Assembly: GCF_002007115.1 (NCBI RefSeq)
Contig: NZ_MVAD01000004.1
Location: 248,001 to 312,000 of the forward strand
From: Massilia sp. KIM
Lineage (GTDB): Bacteria; Pseudomonadota; Gammaproteobacteria; Burkholderiales; Burkholderiaceae_D
Reading direction: 5' to 3'
DNA length: 64,000 nucleotides
The notes below the pieces were generated by a model. That model saw only the letters and a program-made list of their open reading frames with translations, did no database searches and was not told the DNA's origin. Made by a program: the position numbers and the translations under genes. How positions within the stretch are numbered: position 1 is the first letter of the stretch; each line of letters begins with the position of its first letter. This document shows positions 26,249-38,089 of the stretch, one piece after another.

Positions 26249-28180
26249 ATGCTATTTCCTACCGAATTCGACGTCATCGTCGTCGGCGGCGGCCACGCCG
26301 GAACCGAGGCCGCGCTCGCGTCCGCACGCACCGGTCAAAAGACCCTGCTGCTCACGCACAACATCGAAACCCTGGGTGCGATGTCCTGCAACCCATCCAT
26401 CGGCGGCATCGGGAAGGGCCACCTGGTCAAGGAAGTCGACGCCCTCGGCGGCGCCATGGCCATCGCCACCGATGAAGCCGGCATCCAGTTCCGCATCCTG
26501 AACTCGTCCAAGGGCCCGGCCGTGCGTGCCACCCGCGCCCAGGCCGACCGTGTCCTGTACAAGGCCGCCATCCGCTCGCGCCTCGAGAACCAGCCGAACC
26601 TGTGGCTGTTCCAGCAGGCCGTGGACGACCTGATGGTGGAGGGCGACCGCGTGGTCGGTGCCGTCACCCAGGTCGGCCTCAAGTTCCGCGCCCGCGCCGT
26701 GGTGTTGACTGCTGGCACCTTCCTGGACGGCAAGATCCACGTCGGCCTGCAGAACTACTCGGGCGGCCGCGCGGGCGATCCGCCGGCGGCCTCGCTGTCC
26801 GCGCGCCTGAAGGAACTCAAGCTGCCGCAGGGCCGCCTGAAGACCGGCACGCCGCCGCGCATCGACGGGCGCAGCATCGATTTCTCGGTGCTGTCCGAGC
26901 AGCCCGGCGACCTCGATCCGGTGCCGGTGTTCTCGTACATGGGCAACGCCGCCATGCACCCGCGCCAGGTGCCGTGCTGGGTCACCCACACCAACGAAAA
27001 GACCCACGACATCATCCGCTCCGGCCTGGACCGCAGCCCGATGTACACCGGCGTGATCGAAGGCGTCGGCCCACGCTATTGCCCCTCGATCGAGGACAAG
27101 ATCCACCGCTTCGCCTCGAAAGAGTCGCACCAGATCTTCCTCGAGCCGGAAGGGCTCACCACCAACGAGTTCTATCCGAACGGGATCTCGACCAGCCTGC
27201 CGTTCGACGTGCAGCTGGAACTGGTGCGCTCGATGCGCGGCCTGGAAAACGCCTTCATCCTGCGCCCCGGCTACGCCATCGAATACGATTACTTCGACCC
27301 GCGCGGCCTCAAGGCCTCGCTGGAAACCAAGGCGATCAAGGGCCTGTTCTTCGCCGGCCAGATCAACGGCACCACCGGCTATGAAGAAGCCGCGGCCCAG
27401 GGCCTGCTGGCCGGCCTGAACGCCGCCCTGCAAACCCAAGGCAAGGACGCCTGGACGCCGAGCCGCTCGGAAGCCTACCTCGGCGTGCTGGTCGACGACC
27501 TCACTACCCAGGGCGTGGCCGAGCCTTACCGCATGTTCACCAGCCGCGCCGAGTACCGCCTCTCGCTGCGCGAGGACAATGCCGACATGCGCCTGACCGA
27601 GATCGGCCGCCAGCTCGGCGTGGTCGGCGACGCCCAGTGGGAAGCATTCGAGAAGAAGCGCGAATCGGTGGCGCGCGAGCTCGAACGCCTGCGCTCGACC
27701 TGGGTCAACCCCCGCATCCTCGCCGCGGCCGAATCCGAGCGCGTGGTGGGGCAGGCCATCGAGCGCGAATACAACCTGGCCGACCTGCTGCGCCGTCCGG
27801 GCGTCGAATACGACACCCTGATGAGCATGACCGGCAATGAAGGCCAGGCGCTGGCCGGCCCCGGCGTGGAAGACCCGGCGGTGAAGGAGCAGGTGGAAAT
27901 CCAAATCAAGTACGCAGGCTACATCGACCGCCAGGCCCGCGAAGTGGAGCGCCACGAGCACTACGAGAACCTCAAGCTGCCGGAGAACCTGAACTACCTG
28001 GAGATCCAGGCGCTGTCGATCGAAGTCCGCCAGAAGCTGGACAAGCAGCGTCCGGAGACCCTGGGCCAGGCTTCGCGCATCTCGGGTGTGACCCCGGCGG
28101 CGATTTCGCTGCTGCTGGTGCACCTGAAAAAGCGCGGCGCCAAGGGCTTCACCAGCGTGCCGGCGGAGCAGGCCGAATGA
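26249..28180 (+). CDS. mnmG: tRNA uridine-5-carboxymethylaminomethyl modification enzyme MnmG
   Basis: With MnmE, installs the carboxymethylaminomethyl group at U34 of several tRNAs, using FAD and folate. The 643-residue protein has the FAD loop [20 protein letters not shown], the GidA signatures [22 protein letters not shown] and [17 protein letters not shown], and the helical C-terminal domain. mnmE is not in the window. It begins the mnmG-rsmG-parA-parB block that is typically near the origin in proteobacteria, and its upstream region carries three parS sites. Confidence 0.98.
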   Translation: MLFPTEFDVIVVGGGHAGTEAALASARTGQKTLLLTHNIETLGAMSCNPSIGGIGKGHLVKEVDALGGAMAIATDEAGIQFRILNSSKGPAVRATRAQADRVLYKAAIRSRLENQPNLWLFQQAVDDLMVEGDRVVGAVTQVGLKFRARAVVLTAGTFLDGKIHVGLQNYSGGRAGDPPAASLSARLKELKLPQGRLKTGTPPRIDGRSIDFSVLSEQPGDLDPVPVFSYMGNAAMHPRQVPCWVTHTNEKTHDIIRSGLDRSPMYTGVIEGVGPRYCPSIEDKIHRFASKESHQIFLEPEGLTTNEFYPNGISTSLPFDVQLELVRSMRGLENAFILRPGYAIEYDYFDPRGLKASLETKAIKGLFFAGQINGTTGYEEAAAQGLLAGLNAALQTQGKDAWTPSRSEAYLGVLVDDLTTQGVAEPYRMFTSRAEYRLSLREDNADMRLTEIGRQLGVVGDAQWEAFEKKRESVARELERLRSTWVNPRILAAAESERVVGQAIEREYNLADLLRRPGVEYDTLMSMTGNEGQALAGPGVEDPAVKEQVEIQIKYAGYIDRQAREVERHEHYENLKLPENLNYLEIQALSIEVRQKLDKQRPETLGQASRISGVTPAAISLLLVHLKKRGAKGFTSVPAEQAE

Positions 28181-28824
28181 GGGGGTTCGATCGCGCGCTC
28201 CTGAGCAAAGTGCTGGCGGACGGCATCATCGAGATGAAGCTCGACGTCAGCGAGGCCCAGCAGGGCCAGCTGATGGATTACCTGGCGCTGATGGCCAAGT
28301 GGAATTCGGTCTATAACCTGACCTCGCTGCGCGACCCGATGCAGATGGTGACCCACCACCTGCTCGATTCGCTCGCGGCCGTGCCGGCCTTCGCCGGCGC
28401 GCGCAAGGTGCTGGATGTGGGGGCAGGGGGCGGATTGCCGGGCATCGTGCTGGCGATCAGCCGGCCGGACATGAAAGTGTCCATGATCGACACCGTGCAC
28501 AAGAAAACCGCCTTCCTCACGCAGGTGAAGGCGGAGCTCGGCCTGGCGAACGTCAGCGTGCACACGAAAAAGGTGCAGGACCTGGAGGTGAGCGACAAAT
28601 TCGACGTGATCACCTCGCGCGCGTTCGCCGACCTGTCCGATTTCGTGGAGTGGTCCGGCCACCTGCTGGCCGAGGGCGGGCGCTTCATCGCCTTGAAAGG
28701 GGTGGCGCCGAGCGAGGAACGCGAGCGGCTGCCGGCAGACTGGAAAGTGACCGGTTTGCAGCCCCTGCAGGTGCCCAGGCTGGGAGCGGAGCGGCACCTG
28801 GTGTTCATCGAACGAAACCACTAA
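28177..28824 (+). CDS. rsmG: 16S rRNA (guanine(527)-N7)-methyltransferase
   Basis: Methylates G527 of 16S rRNA in the 530 loop. The 215-residue protein has [23 protein letters not shown], the SAM-binding loop [13 protein letters not shown], and [13 protein letters not shown], all conserved in RsmG/GidB. The start overlaps the mnmG stop by 4 bases (ATGA), indicating translational coupling. Confidence 0.97.
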   Translation: MRGFDRALLSKVLADGIIEMKLDVSEAQQGQLMDYLALMAKWNSVYNLTSLRDPMQMVTHHLLDSLAAVPAFAGARKVLDVGAGGGLPGIVLAISRPDMKVSMIDTVHKKTAFLTQVKAELGLANVSVHTKKVQDLEVSDKFDVITSRAFADLSDFVEWSGHLLAEGGRFIALKGVAPSEERERLPADWKVTGLQPLQVPRLGAERHLVFIERNH

Positions 28825-28913
28825 ACGGTATAGCTCGAATAAACTGAATAAATAGTTTATACCGTTTAAACCGTATAAATAGTTTTATCGATTTGTACGA
28901 TATGAACGGTATA
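28825..28913. repeat. AT-rich leader of parA with three copies of ACGGTATA
   Basis: The 8-mer ACGGTATA occurs at 28825-28832, inverted at 28858-28865 and again at 28906-28913. Related palindromic pieces lie between (GTTTAAAC-like centre near 28866). It fills the 122-base gap before parA and is much more AT-rich than its flanks. It may be the parAB promoter and an operator; the binding protein is not known. Confidence 0.5.
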
Positions 28914-28946
28914 GCGTCTTGTTGTCGGATCCACGGATAAGAATAG

Positions 28947-29717
28947 ATGGCGAAGATATTTTGCGTTGCTAACCAAAAGGGTGGGGTCGGCAAGACCACC
29001 ACCACCGTCAACCTGTCGGCCGGCCTCGCCAAGCTGAACCAGCGCGTGCTGCTGGTCGACCTCGACCCGCAGGGCAACGCCACCATGGGGGCGGGCATCA
29101 ACAAGGCGGAACTCGACGCCTCGATCTACCAGGTGCTGCTGGGCGAGGCGGAAGTGGCGGCGGCGCGCCGGCGCTCGGAGTCCGGCCGCTTCGACGTGCT
29201 GCCCGCCAACCGCGAGCTGGCCGGCGCCGAAGTCGAGATGGTCTCGCTGGAGAACCGCGAGAAGCGCCTGAAGGACGCGCTGGCCAAGGTCGACGCCGAC
29301 TACGACTTCATCCTGATCGACTGCCCGCCGGCGCTGTCCCTGCTCACGCTCAACGGCCTGTGCTCGGCGCACGGCGTGATCATCCCCATGCAGTGCGAGT
29401 ACTACGCGCTCGAAGGCCTGTCCGACCTGGTCAACACGATCAAGAAGGTGCACGCCAACCTCAACACCGAGCTGCGCATCATCGGCCTGCTGCGCGTGAT
29501 GTTCGATCCGCGCATGACGCTCTCGCAGCAGGTCTCGCTCCAGCTCGAGCAGCACTTCGGCGACAAGGTGTTCAAGACCATCATCCCGCGCAACGTGCGC
29601 CTGGCCGAGGCCCCGTCCTACGGCATTCCCGGCGTGGTGTTCGATCCCTCGTCCAAGGGCGCCCAGGCGTACATCGCCTTCGGCGCCGAGATGATCGACC
29701 GCATCAAGACAATGTAA
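28947..29717 (+). CDS. parA: chromosome partitioning ATPase ParA
   Basis: A 256-residue Walker-type ATPase that moves ParB-parS complexes apart after replication. The deviant Walker A is NQKGGVGKTTTTVNLSAGL at the N-terminus, followed by LLVDLDPQGNATMG and IDCPPALSLLTLN. It lacks the extended N-terminal DNA-binding domain of plasmid type Ia ParA, which fits the chromosomal Soj class. It is 20 bases upstream of parB and close to three parS sites, which makes a complete partition system. Confidence 0.97.
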   Translation: MAKIFCVANQKGGVGKTTTTVNLSAGLAKLNQRVLLVDLDPQGNATMGAGINKAELDASIYQVLLGEAEVAAARRRSESGRFDVLPANRELAGAEVEMVSLENREKRLKDALAKVDADYDFILIDCPPALSLLTLNGLCSAHGVIIPMQCEYYALEGLSDLVNTIKKVHANLNTELRIIGLLRVMFDPRMTLSQQVSLQLEQHFGDKVFKTIIPRNVRLAEAPSYGIPGVVFDPSSKGAQAYIAFGAEMIDRIKTM

Positions 29718-29737
29718 CTTCATAGAACCAGACCAAG

Positions 29738-30613
29738 ATGGCAACCAAAAAACTGAAAGGACTCGGCCGCGGCCTCGACGCGCTGCTGGGCGGCGACAGC
29801 GCACCGGCGCCGGTCGCGAACAATCCCTCGGCCCTGCCGGTCGGCGAGATCCAGGCCGGCAAGTACCAGCCGCGCACCCGCATGGACGAAGGCTCGCTGA
29901 GCGAGCTGGCGACCTCGATCAAGACCCAGGGCGTGATGCAGCCGGTGCTGGTGCGTCCGCTGCCCGCCGGCTCGCCGGCGCGCTACGAGATCATCGCAGG
30001 CGAACGGCGCTTCCGCGCGGCCCAGATGGCCGGCCTGGAAGAGATCCCGGTGCTGGTGCGCGATGTCGACGACCAGGCCGCCGCGGCCATGGCCCTGATC
30101 GAGAACATCCAGCGCGAGGACCTCAACCCGCTGGAAGAGGCGCAAGGTATCCAGCGCCTGATCTCGGACTTCAACTTCACCCACGAGCAGGCCGCGGCCG
30201 CGGTCGGCCGTTCGCGCAGCGCCGTGTCGAACCTGTTGCGCCTGATCAACCTGGCCCAGCCGGTCCAGACCATGCTGATGGCCGGCGACATCGACATGGG
30301 CCATGCGCGCGCCCTGCTGGCGGTCGACAGCGCCAACCAGATCACCCTCGCCAACCACGTGGTCGCCAAGCGCCTGTCGGTGCGTGAGACCGAAAAGCTG
30401 GTCGCGCGCGCGCTCGAGGAACAGAACGCGCCGGCAACGCCCGCCCGCGCCAAGGAAAAGCCGGGCGACATCGTGCGCCTGGAAGAAGAGCTGTCCGACC
30501 ACCTCGCCACCCCCGTCATGTTCAAGATGGGCGCGAAAGGGAAGGGGCAGCTCATCATCGACTTCGCCGACCTCGACATCCTCGACGGCGTGTTGGCCCG
30601 CCTGCGCGCCTGA
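29738..30613 (+). CDS. parB: chromosome partitioning protein ParB
   Basis: A 291-residue ParB/Spo0J that binds parS, spreads and recruits SMC. It begins KKLKGLGRGLDALLGG, the Arg-rich peptide that stimulates ParA. The ParB/Srx domain carries GERRFRAAQMAGL (CTPase motif C-II-like) and LIENIQREDLNPLEEA, then the helix-turn-helix (EQAAAAVGRSRSAVSNLLRL). The C-terminal dimerisation part ends the protein. Its sites are probably the three parS copies upstream of mnmG. Confidence 0.97.
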   Translation: MATKKLKGLGRGLDALLGGDSAPAPVANNPSALPVGEIQAGKYQPRTRMDEGSLSELATSIKTQGVMQPVLVRPLPAGSPARYEIIAGERRFRAAQMAGLEEIPVLVRDVDDQAAAAMALIENIQREDLNPLEEAQGIQRLISDFNFTHEQAAAAVGRSRSAVSNLLRLINLAQPVQTMLMAGDIDMGHARALLAVDSANQITLANHVVAKRLSVRETEKLVARALEEQNAPATPARAKEKPGDIVRLEEELSDHLATPVMFKMGAKGKGQLIIDFADLDILDGVLARLRA

Positions 30614-30625
30614 GCCAGAAGGTCC

Positions 30626-30663
30626 TGCCAGCGTGTGGAAGCCCCGCTTTCCACGCGCTGGCA
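30626..30663. other. long stem-loop after parB
   Basis: A 15-bp stem (TGCCAGCGTGTGGAA at 30626-30640 with TTCCACGCGCTGGCA at 30649-30663, one G-T wobble) and 8-base loop starts 13 bases after the parB stop. No T-tract follows, so it is more likely to protect the mRNA end or act with Rho than to be a classic intrinsic terminator. Confidence 0.6.
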
Positions 30664-30880
30664 ATCCGCGCTAAAGCGCTTCCTCAGAGTAATCCTGCCT
30701 TACAGAAAAACAACGTCCGCAGCGCGTCAGCCTGCCTCAACTCTTGTATAAAACCCCACAGATTGTTAACTCTGGCCGCGTCAGAGGTCGTTCAGTAAGT
30801 ATCTGAAAAGATTGCAGAATTTGTCACGGATACGTCACATTTGCGGGGTCTTTACACGGCAGTTATAAGCGGAGAATCGT
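30664..30880. other. AT-richer spacer between parB and the atp promoter
   Basis: No ORF with support. With the hairpin and promoter on either side, it makes up the 365-base gap between parB and atpI. I see no further repeat or RNA. Confidence 0.4.
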
Positions 30881-30910
30881 TTGACTCACGTCCGTATAAC
30901 CACTTATAAT
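30881..30910 (+). promoter_or_regulatory. sigma-70 type promoter of the atp operon
   Basis: TTGACT (30881-30886) and TATAAT (30905-30910) are separated by 18 bases, 69 bases before the atpI ATG. This is the only near-consensus promoter that I noted in the gap. Confidence 0.7.
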
Positions 30911-30978
30911 CCCGCTGATTCATGTAATTACCACATCGTTAACCGTCCCAAATGCGCTGGCGCGAGACTTAGAAAAAT

Positions 30979-31317
30979 ATGCTGCGCATCGTTTCCCTGC
31001 AGTTGATCGCAACGGTAGTCGTCGGCCTCATCGCCGCACTGCTGGGGGGCCGGGCTGCGATGTTTTCGGCGGTACTGGGTGGTCTGTGTTGTGTCCTGCC
31101 CAACGGCATCATGGCCTTCCGCCTGTTTGCCGCGTCATCGAAGGCGGGAGGGGCGAACCCCTTCACGTTTTTCATCTGGGAATTTGTAAAGATTGCATTG
31201 ACGCTGGCGCTGCTGGGCGCGACGGCGTGGCTGTACCGCGATCTGAACTGGCTGGCCCTGCTGGGCGGGTTCATCGTGGCACTGAAGAGTTACATCATCT
31301 TATTATTTAGGCATTGA
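30979..31317 (+). CDS. atpI: ATP synthase protein I (AtpI)
   Basis: A 112-residue membrane protein with four hydrophobic segments, proposed in the family to help assemble the c-ring. It has the pattern [30 protein letters not shown] and the later [15 protein letters not shown]. It is the first gene of the atp operon, one base before atpB. Confidence 0.88.
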   Translation: MLRIVSLQLIATVVVGLIAALLGGRAAMFSAVLGGLCCVLPNGIMAFRLFAASSKAGGANPFTFFIWEFVKIALTLALLGATAWLYRDLNWLALLGGFIVALKSYIILLFRH

Positions 31318-31318
31318 C

Positions 31319-32152
31319 ATGGCGACTCCAACCGAAGGCGCAGCACACGCGCCCACCGCTTCAGAATACATCCGGCACCACCTCGGCCACCTGTCGAACC
31401 AGCACCAGAACGGTCCTGTGGATTTCTCCGTGATCCACTTCGACACCCTGTTCTGGTCGATCGCCATGGGCGTGATCGGCTGCCTGATCATGTGGCTGGC
31501 CGCGCGCCGCGCCACTTCGGGCGTGCCGGGCCGCTTCCAGGCCGCCGTCGAGATGCTGGTCGAGATGGTCGAAGACCAGTCGAAGTCCATCGTCCACGGC
31601 GACCGCAGCTTCATCGCTCCGCTGGCCCTGACCGTGTTCGTCTGGGTCGCCCTGATGAACTCCCTGGACTTCCTGCCGGTCGACCTGTTCTCCTATGCCT
31701 TCAGCCTGCTGGGCGTGGAACACATCTTCCCCTACCACCGCGTGGTCCCGACCGCCGACCTCAACGGCACCATCGGCATCTCGCTGGGCGTCCTGGTCCT
31801 GATGCTCTACTACGGCATCAAGGTCAAGGGCCTGGGCGGCTGGCTCCATGAACTGTTCGCAGCACCGTTCGGCATCGCCATGGCGCCGTTCAACCTGCTC
31901 CTGAACATCATCGAATATGCAGCAAAAATGGTGTCGCTCGGTATGCGACTGTTCGGCAACATGTTCGCCGGTGAGCTGCTGTTCCTCTTGATCGCGCTGC
32001 TGGGCTCGACCGCCACCATCTTCGGTTTCGTCGGCCACGTGATTGCGGGCTCCATCTGGGCGATCTTCCACATCCTGATCGTGTTCCTGCAGGCATTCAT
32101 CTTCATGATGCTGACGCTGGTGTATCTCGGTCAGGCCCATGAAGGCCACTGA
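31319..32152 (+). CDS. atpB: F1Fo ATP synthase subunit a
   Basis: A 277-residue Fo stator subunit with about six membrane helices. [16 protein letters not shown] holds the essential Arg that faces the c-ring, and the last helix reads [28 protein letters not shown] and [11 protein letters not shown] are also conserved. It forms the proton half-channels with the c-ring. Confidence 0.97.
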   Translation: MATPTEGAAHAPTASEYIRHHLGHLSNQHQNGPVDFSVIHFDTLFWSIAMGVIGCLIMWLAARRATSGVPGRFQAAVEMLVEMVEDQSKSIVHGDRSFIAPLALTVFVWVALMNSLDFLPVDLFSYAFSLLGVEHIFPYHRVVPTADLNGTIGISLGVLVLMLYYGIKVKGLGGWLHELFAAPFGIAMAPFNLLLNIIEYAAKMVSLGMRLFGNMFAGELLFLLIALLGSTATIFGFVGHVIAGSIWAIFHILIVFLQAFIFMMLTLVYLGQAHEGH

Positions 32153-32185
32153 TCGGCGCCGCAAGCATCGAACAGATAGTGGTTG

Positions 32186-32480
<295 letters not shown>

Positions 32481-32506
32481 GACCTGACGGCTTGAAGTCT
32501 TGAAGG

Positions 32507-32529
32507 GCCGAACCAGTTCCTGGTTCGGC
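32507..32529 (+). other. intercistronic hairpin between atpE and atpF
   Basis: A perfect 10-bp stem (GCCGAACCAG at 32507-32516 with CTGGTTCGGC at 32520-32529) and 3-base loop. No T-tract follows and the operon continues, so it may protect the atpE 3' end or mark an RNA processing site. Confidence 0.65.
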
Positions 32530-32558
32530 ATCCGTGTTTCTGTAAGAGGGAAAATACC

Positions 32559-33029
32559 GTGAACCTTAACGCAACGATGTTTGCACAGCTCGTGGTCTTC
32601 CTCATCCTGGCGTTCTTCACGATGAAATTCGTGTGGCCGCCACTGATGAAAGCGCTCGACGAGCGCGCCGAGAGGATTGCGAATGGACTGGCCGCTGCCG
32701 ACCGCGGCAAGGCTGACCTGGCTGCCGCTGAAAAGCGTGTGCAGACCGAACTGGCGAGCGCACGTGACGAAGTCCAGAAGCGTATCGCCGACGCCGAGAA
32801 GCGCGCCGCCGCGATCATCGACGAAGCCAAGCGCACCGCCAGCGAAGAAGCTGCCCGTATCGTCGCCAATGCCAAGGCAGAGGCCGAGCAGCAAGTGACC
32901 CGTGCCCGCGAAGAACTGCGCGGCCAGGTGGCGACGCTTGCCGTCCAGGGCGCCGAGCAGATCCTGAAGCGCGAAGTGAACGCAGCGGCCCACGCCGACC
33001 TGCTGTCGCAACTGTCGACCGAGCTCTGA
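32559..33029 (+). CDS. atpF: F1Fo ATP synthase subunit b
   Basis: A 156-residue peripheral-stalk subunit. One N-terminal membrane helix ([22 protein letters not shown]) is followed by a long Ala/Glu/Lys/Arg-rich coiled coil that dimerises and reaches the F1 head. The start is GTG at 32559, preceded by AAGAGGG. It is 2 bases upstream of atpH. Confidence 0.96.
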   Translation: MNLNATMFAQLVVFLILAFFTMKFVWPPLMKALDERAERIANGLAAADRGKADLAAAEKRVQTELASARDEVQKRIADAEKRAAAIIDEAKRTASEEAARIVANAKAEAEQQVTRAREELRGQVATLAVQGAEQILKREVNAAAHADLLSQLSTEL

Positions 33030-33031
33030 TC

Positions 33032-33565
33032 ATGGCAGAACTCGCAACCGTCGCCCGCCCCTACGCCGAAGCGCTGTTCCGTGTCGCCCAACAAGGCGAC
33101 ATGGCCGCGTGGTCGGCCATCGCTTCGGAACTCGGCCAGATCGGCGCGAACCCCGAAGTGCAGGCCTTCGCCAGCAACCCGAACGTCACCCACGCACAGC
33201 TGGCGGACACGATTGCGTCCCTGGTCAAGTCGCCGCTGAACGCTGAAGCGAAGAACTTTATTGCGATGTTGGCCGAAAACGGCCGCATCAACCTGCTGCC
33301 CGAGATCAGCGCGCAGTTCGCCGCCCTGAAGAACGCGAACGAAGGCGCTGCCGACGCGACGATCTACAGCGCGTTCGAGATCTCGGCCGACCAGCTGGCG
33401 CAGCTGGTCCCCACGCTGGAAAAGAAATTTGGCCGCAAGCTGAACCCCACGGTCACCGTGGATCCTTCGCTGATCGGTGGTGTGCGCGTGGTCGTTGGCG
33501 ACGAAGTGCTCGATACCTCGGTACGCGCCAAGCTGCAACAGATGCATGTTGCGCTGGTGTCGTAA
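33032..33565 (+). CDS. atpH: F1Fo ATP synthase subunit delta
   Basis: A 177-residue OSCP/delta subunit joining the b-stalk to the top of F1. It has the family start [14 protein letters not shown] and the C-terminal strand-turn region [23 protein letters not shown]. The 2-base gap to atpF suggests coupled translation. Confidence 0.96.
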   Translation: MAELATVARPYAEALFRVAQQGDMAAWSAIASELGQIGANPEVQAFASNPNVTHAQLADTIASLVKSPLNAEAKNFIAMLAENGRINLLPEISAQFAALKNANEGAADATIYSAFEISADQLAQLVPTLEKKFGRKLNPTVTVDPSLIGGVRVVVGDEVLDTSVRAKLQQMHVALVS

Positions 33566-33634
33566 GCGTCGAGCACCCGCCGACCTCACGCCCTTGCCCT
33601 ACGCATCAAGAAACTATTATTGGAGTTAGCAAGC

Positions 33635-35176
33635 ATGCAACTTAACCCATCTGAAATCAGCGAACTGATCAAGAGCCGGATCCAGGGCCTGGAGGCTTCC
33701 GCTGATGTTCGCAATCAAGGCACGGTGATCTCCGTCGCCGACGGTATCTGCCGCATCCATGGCCTGTCGGACGTGATGCAGGGCGAGATGCTGGAATTCC
33801 CCGGCAACACCTTCGGTCTGGCGATGAACCTCGAGCGCGACTCCGTCGGCGCCGTGATTCTGGGCGCCTACGAGCACATCTCGGAAGGCGACACCGTCAA
33901 GACCACCGGCCGCATCCTGGAAGTGCCGATCGGTCCGGAACTGCGTGGCCGCGTCGTCAACGCACTGGGCCAGCCGATCGACGGCAAGGGCCCGGTCAAC
34001 GCCCAGCTGACCGCCCCGATCGAAAAGATCGCTCCGGGCGTCATCGCGCGTGAATCCGTGTCGCAGCCGATGCAGACCGGCATCAAGTCGATCGACGCGA
34101 TGGTGCCGATCGGCCGTGGCCAGCGTGAGCTGATCATTGGCGACCGCCAGACCGGCAAGTCGGCCGTGGCTGTCGATGCGATCATCAACCAGAAGGGCCA
34201 GGGCGTCACCTGCGTGTACGTCGCGATCGGCCAGAAGGCATCGACCATCAAGAACATCGTGCGTTCGCTGGAACAGCACGGCGCGATGGAATACACCATC
34301 GTGGTCGCCGCTTCCGCCTCGGAATCGGCTGCAATGCAATACATCTCGGCCTACTCGGGCTGCGCGATGGGCGAATACTTCCGCGACCGCGGCGAAGACG
34401 CGCTGATCGTGTATGACGACCTGTCGAAGCAGGCTGTCGCCTACCGTCAGATCTCGCTGCTGCTGCGCCGTCCGCCGGGCCGCGAAGCCTACCCGGGCGA
34501 CGTGTTCTACCTGCACAGCCGCCTGCTCGAGCGCGCAGCCCGCGTGAACGCCGATTACGTCGAGAAGTTCACCAACGGCGCCGTCACCGGCAAGACCGGT
34601 TCGCTGACCGCACTGCCGATCATCGAAACCCAGGCTGGCGACGTCTCGGCCTTCGTGCCGACCAACGTGATTTCGATTACCGACGGCCAGATCTTCCTGG
34701 AGACCTCGCTGTTCAACGCCGGTATCCGTCCTGCGATCAACGCCGGTATCTCGGTGTCGCGCGTCGGTGGCGCCGCCCAGACCAAGGTCATCAAGGGCCT
34801 GTCGGGCGGTATCCGTACCGACCTGGCGCAGTACCGTGAACTGGCCGCCTTCGCGCAGTTCGCATCGGACCTGGACGAATCGACCCGCAAGCAGCTGGAC
34901 CGCGGCGCCCGCGTGACCGAGCTGCTGAAGCAGCCGCAGTTCTCGCCGCTGTCGACCTCGCTGATGGCCGCATCGCTGTTCGCCGTCAACAAGGGCTACC
35001 TGGACGACATCGAAGTCAAGAAAGTGCTGCCGTTCGAGCACGGCCTGCACAACTTCCTGAAGTCGAGCCACGCCGCCCTGCTGTCGAAGATCGACGAAAC
35101 CAAGCAACTGGACAAGGACGGCGAAGCTGCGCTGGCCGCTGCCATTGCTGATTTCAAGAAATCCGGCGCATATTAA
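33635..35176 (+). CDS. atpA: F1Fo ATP synthase subunit alpha
   Basis: A 513-residue non-catalytic nucleotide-binding subunit of F1. It starts [16 protein letters not shown], with the P-loop [13 protein letters not shown] (about residues 169-181), the arginine finger region ([14 protein letters not shown]) and the ATP synthase signature [10 protein letters not shown]. The ATG at 33635 gives the canonical N-terminus and follows GGAG; a TTG 15 bases earlier is less likely. Confidence 0.98.
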   Translation: MQLNPSEISELIKSRIQGLEASADVRNQGTVISVADGICRIHGLSDVMQGEMLEFPGNTFGLAMNLERDSVGAVILGAYEHISEGDTVKTTGRILEVPIGPELRGRVVNALGQPIDGKGPVNAQLTAPIEKIAPGVIARESVSQPMQTGIKSIDAMVPIGRGQRELIIGDRQTGKSAVAVDAIINQKGQGVTCVYVAIGQKASTIKNIVRSLEQHGAMEYTIVVAASASESAAMQYISAYSGCAMGEYFRDRGEDALIVYDDLSKQAVAYRQISLLLRRPPGREAYPGDVFYLHSRLLERAARVNADYVEKFTNGAVTGKTGSLTALPIIETQAGDVSAFVPTNVISITDGQIFLETSLFNAGIRPAINAGISVSRVGGAAQTKVIKGLSGGIRTDLAQYRELAAFAQFASDLDESTRKQLDRGARVTELLKQPQFSPLSTSLMAASLFAVNKGYLDDIEVKKVLPFEHGLHNFLKSSHAALLSKIDETKQLDKDGEAALAAAIADFKKSGAY

Positions 35177-35233
35177 TCGTCAAGCCGGCGCCGCTCGAGC
35201 AGCGGCGCCGGTGCGCGGAAGGAGTGAGGACTC

Positions 35234-36109
35234 ATGGCAGTAGGCAAAGAGATTCGTGGCAAGATCAAGAGCGTAGAGAATACGAAGAAGATCACCAAGG
35301 CGATGGAAATGGTCGCCGCATCGAAAATGCGCAAGGCGCAGGATCGCATGCGCGCCGCCCGTCCCTATAGTGAAAAGGTTCGTGCGATCACCGCCAATCT
35401 TGCCGGCGCAAACCCGGAGTACACCCATCCGTTCATGGCGCATGCCAAGGACGTGAAGGCGAACGCCGTCGGTTTCATCGTCGTCACGACCGACAAGGGT
35501 CTGTGCGGCGGCATGAACACCAACGTGCTGCGCCAGGTGACCCTGAAGGCGCGCGAACAGGAGCAGGCCGGCAAGTCTGTCGAGGCGATCGCCATCGGCA
35601 ACAAGGGCCTGAGCTTCCTGAACCGTATGGGCATGAAGCTGGTCTCGCAAGCGACCCAGCTCGGCGACACCCCGCACCTGGACAAGCTGATCGGCCCGGT
35701 CAAAGTGATGCTGGACGCGTACCAGGAAGGCAAGCTCGACGCTGTCTACCTGTGCTACACCAAGTTCATCAACACGATGAAGCAGGAACCGGTGGTCGAG
35801 CAGCTGCTGCCGCTGCCGGCGAAGCACATGGAAACGGAAGCAGGCGGACACAGCTGGGACTACATCTACGAACCGGAAGCGGCCGTCGTCATCGACGAAC
35901 TGCTGGTGCGTTATGTGGAAGCGCTGGTGTACCAGGCCGTTGCCGAGAACCTGGCGTCCGAGCAGTCGGCGCGCATGGTGGCGATGAAGGCAGCGAGCGA
36001 CAACGCCGGTAGTGTCATCAGCGACCTGAAGCTGGTCTACAACAAGACCCGCCAGGCAGCGATTACCAAAGAACTCTCCGAGATCGTGTCTGGGGCAGCC
36101 GCAGTTTAA
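35234..36109 (+). CDS. atpG: F1Fo ATP synthase subunit gamma
   Basis: A 291-residue central rotor shaft. The N-terminal helix reads [20 protein letters not shown] with [11 protein letters not shown], there is [11 protein letters not shown] in the Rossmann part, and the C-terminal helix has [24 protein letters not shown] motif precedes the ATG. Confidence 0.97.
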   Translation: MAVGKEIRGKIKSVENTKKITKAMEMVAASKMRKAQDRMRAARPYSEKVRAITANLAGANPEYTHPFMAHAKDVKANAVGFIVVTTDKGLCGGMNTNVLRQVTLKAREQEQAGKSVEAIAIGNKGLSFLNRMGMKLVSQATQLGDTPHLDKLIGPVKVMLDAYQEGKLDAVYLCYTKFINTMKQEPVVEQLLPLPAKHMETEAGGHSWDYIYEPEAAVVIDELLVRYVEALVYQAVAENLASEQSARMVAMKAASDNAGSVISDLKLVYNKTRQAAITKELSEIVSGAAAV

Positions 36110-36114
36110 AACGA

Positions 36115-36161
36115 TTGGGGAAAGAGTTGAGCGAGCAAAGCGAGCGGTACTCTGTCCCCAA
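36115..36161. other. stem-loop between atpG and atpD
   Basis: TTGGGGAAAGAGT (36115-36127) pairs with ACTCTGTCCCCAA (36149-36161) with one mismatch. The loop contains GCGAGC twice. It lies in the 121-base gap, the longest inside the operon. The function is unknown; it may be a processing site or an insertion. Confidence 0.55.
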
Positions 36162-36179
36162 CTAGTTATAACTGACTAA

Positions 36180-37634
<1,455 letters not shown>

Positions 37635-37661
37635 GCTGGCTTCTTAACCTGAAGGACAGAC

Positions 37662-38084
37662 ATGGCAAACACTATTCACGTGGACGTGGTCTCGGCAGAG
37701 GAGCAGATCTTCTCCGGCGAGGCCGAATTCGTCGCGTTGCCGGGTGAAGCGGGTGAGCTGGGTATCTACCCGAAGCACACTCCGCTGATCACCCGCATCA
37801 GGCCGGGTGCTGTGCGTATTCAGGTTGCCGGCGGTGGCGAAGAGTTCGTCTTCGTCGCCGGCGGTATCCTCGAAGTGCAGCCGAACGCCGTGACCGTGCT
37901 GGCCGACACCGCGATCCGCGGTAGCGACCTGGACGAAGCCAAGGCGCAGGAAGCCAAGCGCAAGGCGGAAGAGCTGATGCTGAACAAGGAATCGCAGATC
38001 GACTACGCGAAAGCCCAGGCCGAAATGGCCGCGGCGATCGCGCAGCTGGCGGCGATCCAGAAGCTGCGTTCGAAAGGCCGTTGA
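37662..38084 (+). CDS. atpC: F1Fo ATP synthase subunit epsilon
   Basis: A 140-residue regulatory subunit at the foot of the central stalk. The N-terminal beta-sandwich includes [28 protein letters not shown] and the C-terminal helical hairpin can inhibit hydrolysis. It closes the operon; two REP pairs follow within 50-310 bases and no separate intrinsic terminator is seen. Confidence 0.96.
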   Translation: MANTIHVDVVSAEEQIFSGEAEFVALPGEAGELGIYPKHTPLITRIRPGAVRIQVAGGGEEFVFVAGGILEVQPNAVTVLADTAIRGSDLDEAKAQEAKRKAEELMLNKESQIDYAKAQAEMAAAIAQLAAIQKLRSKGR

Positions 38085-38089
38085 GCTTC

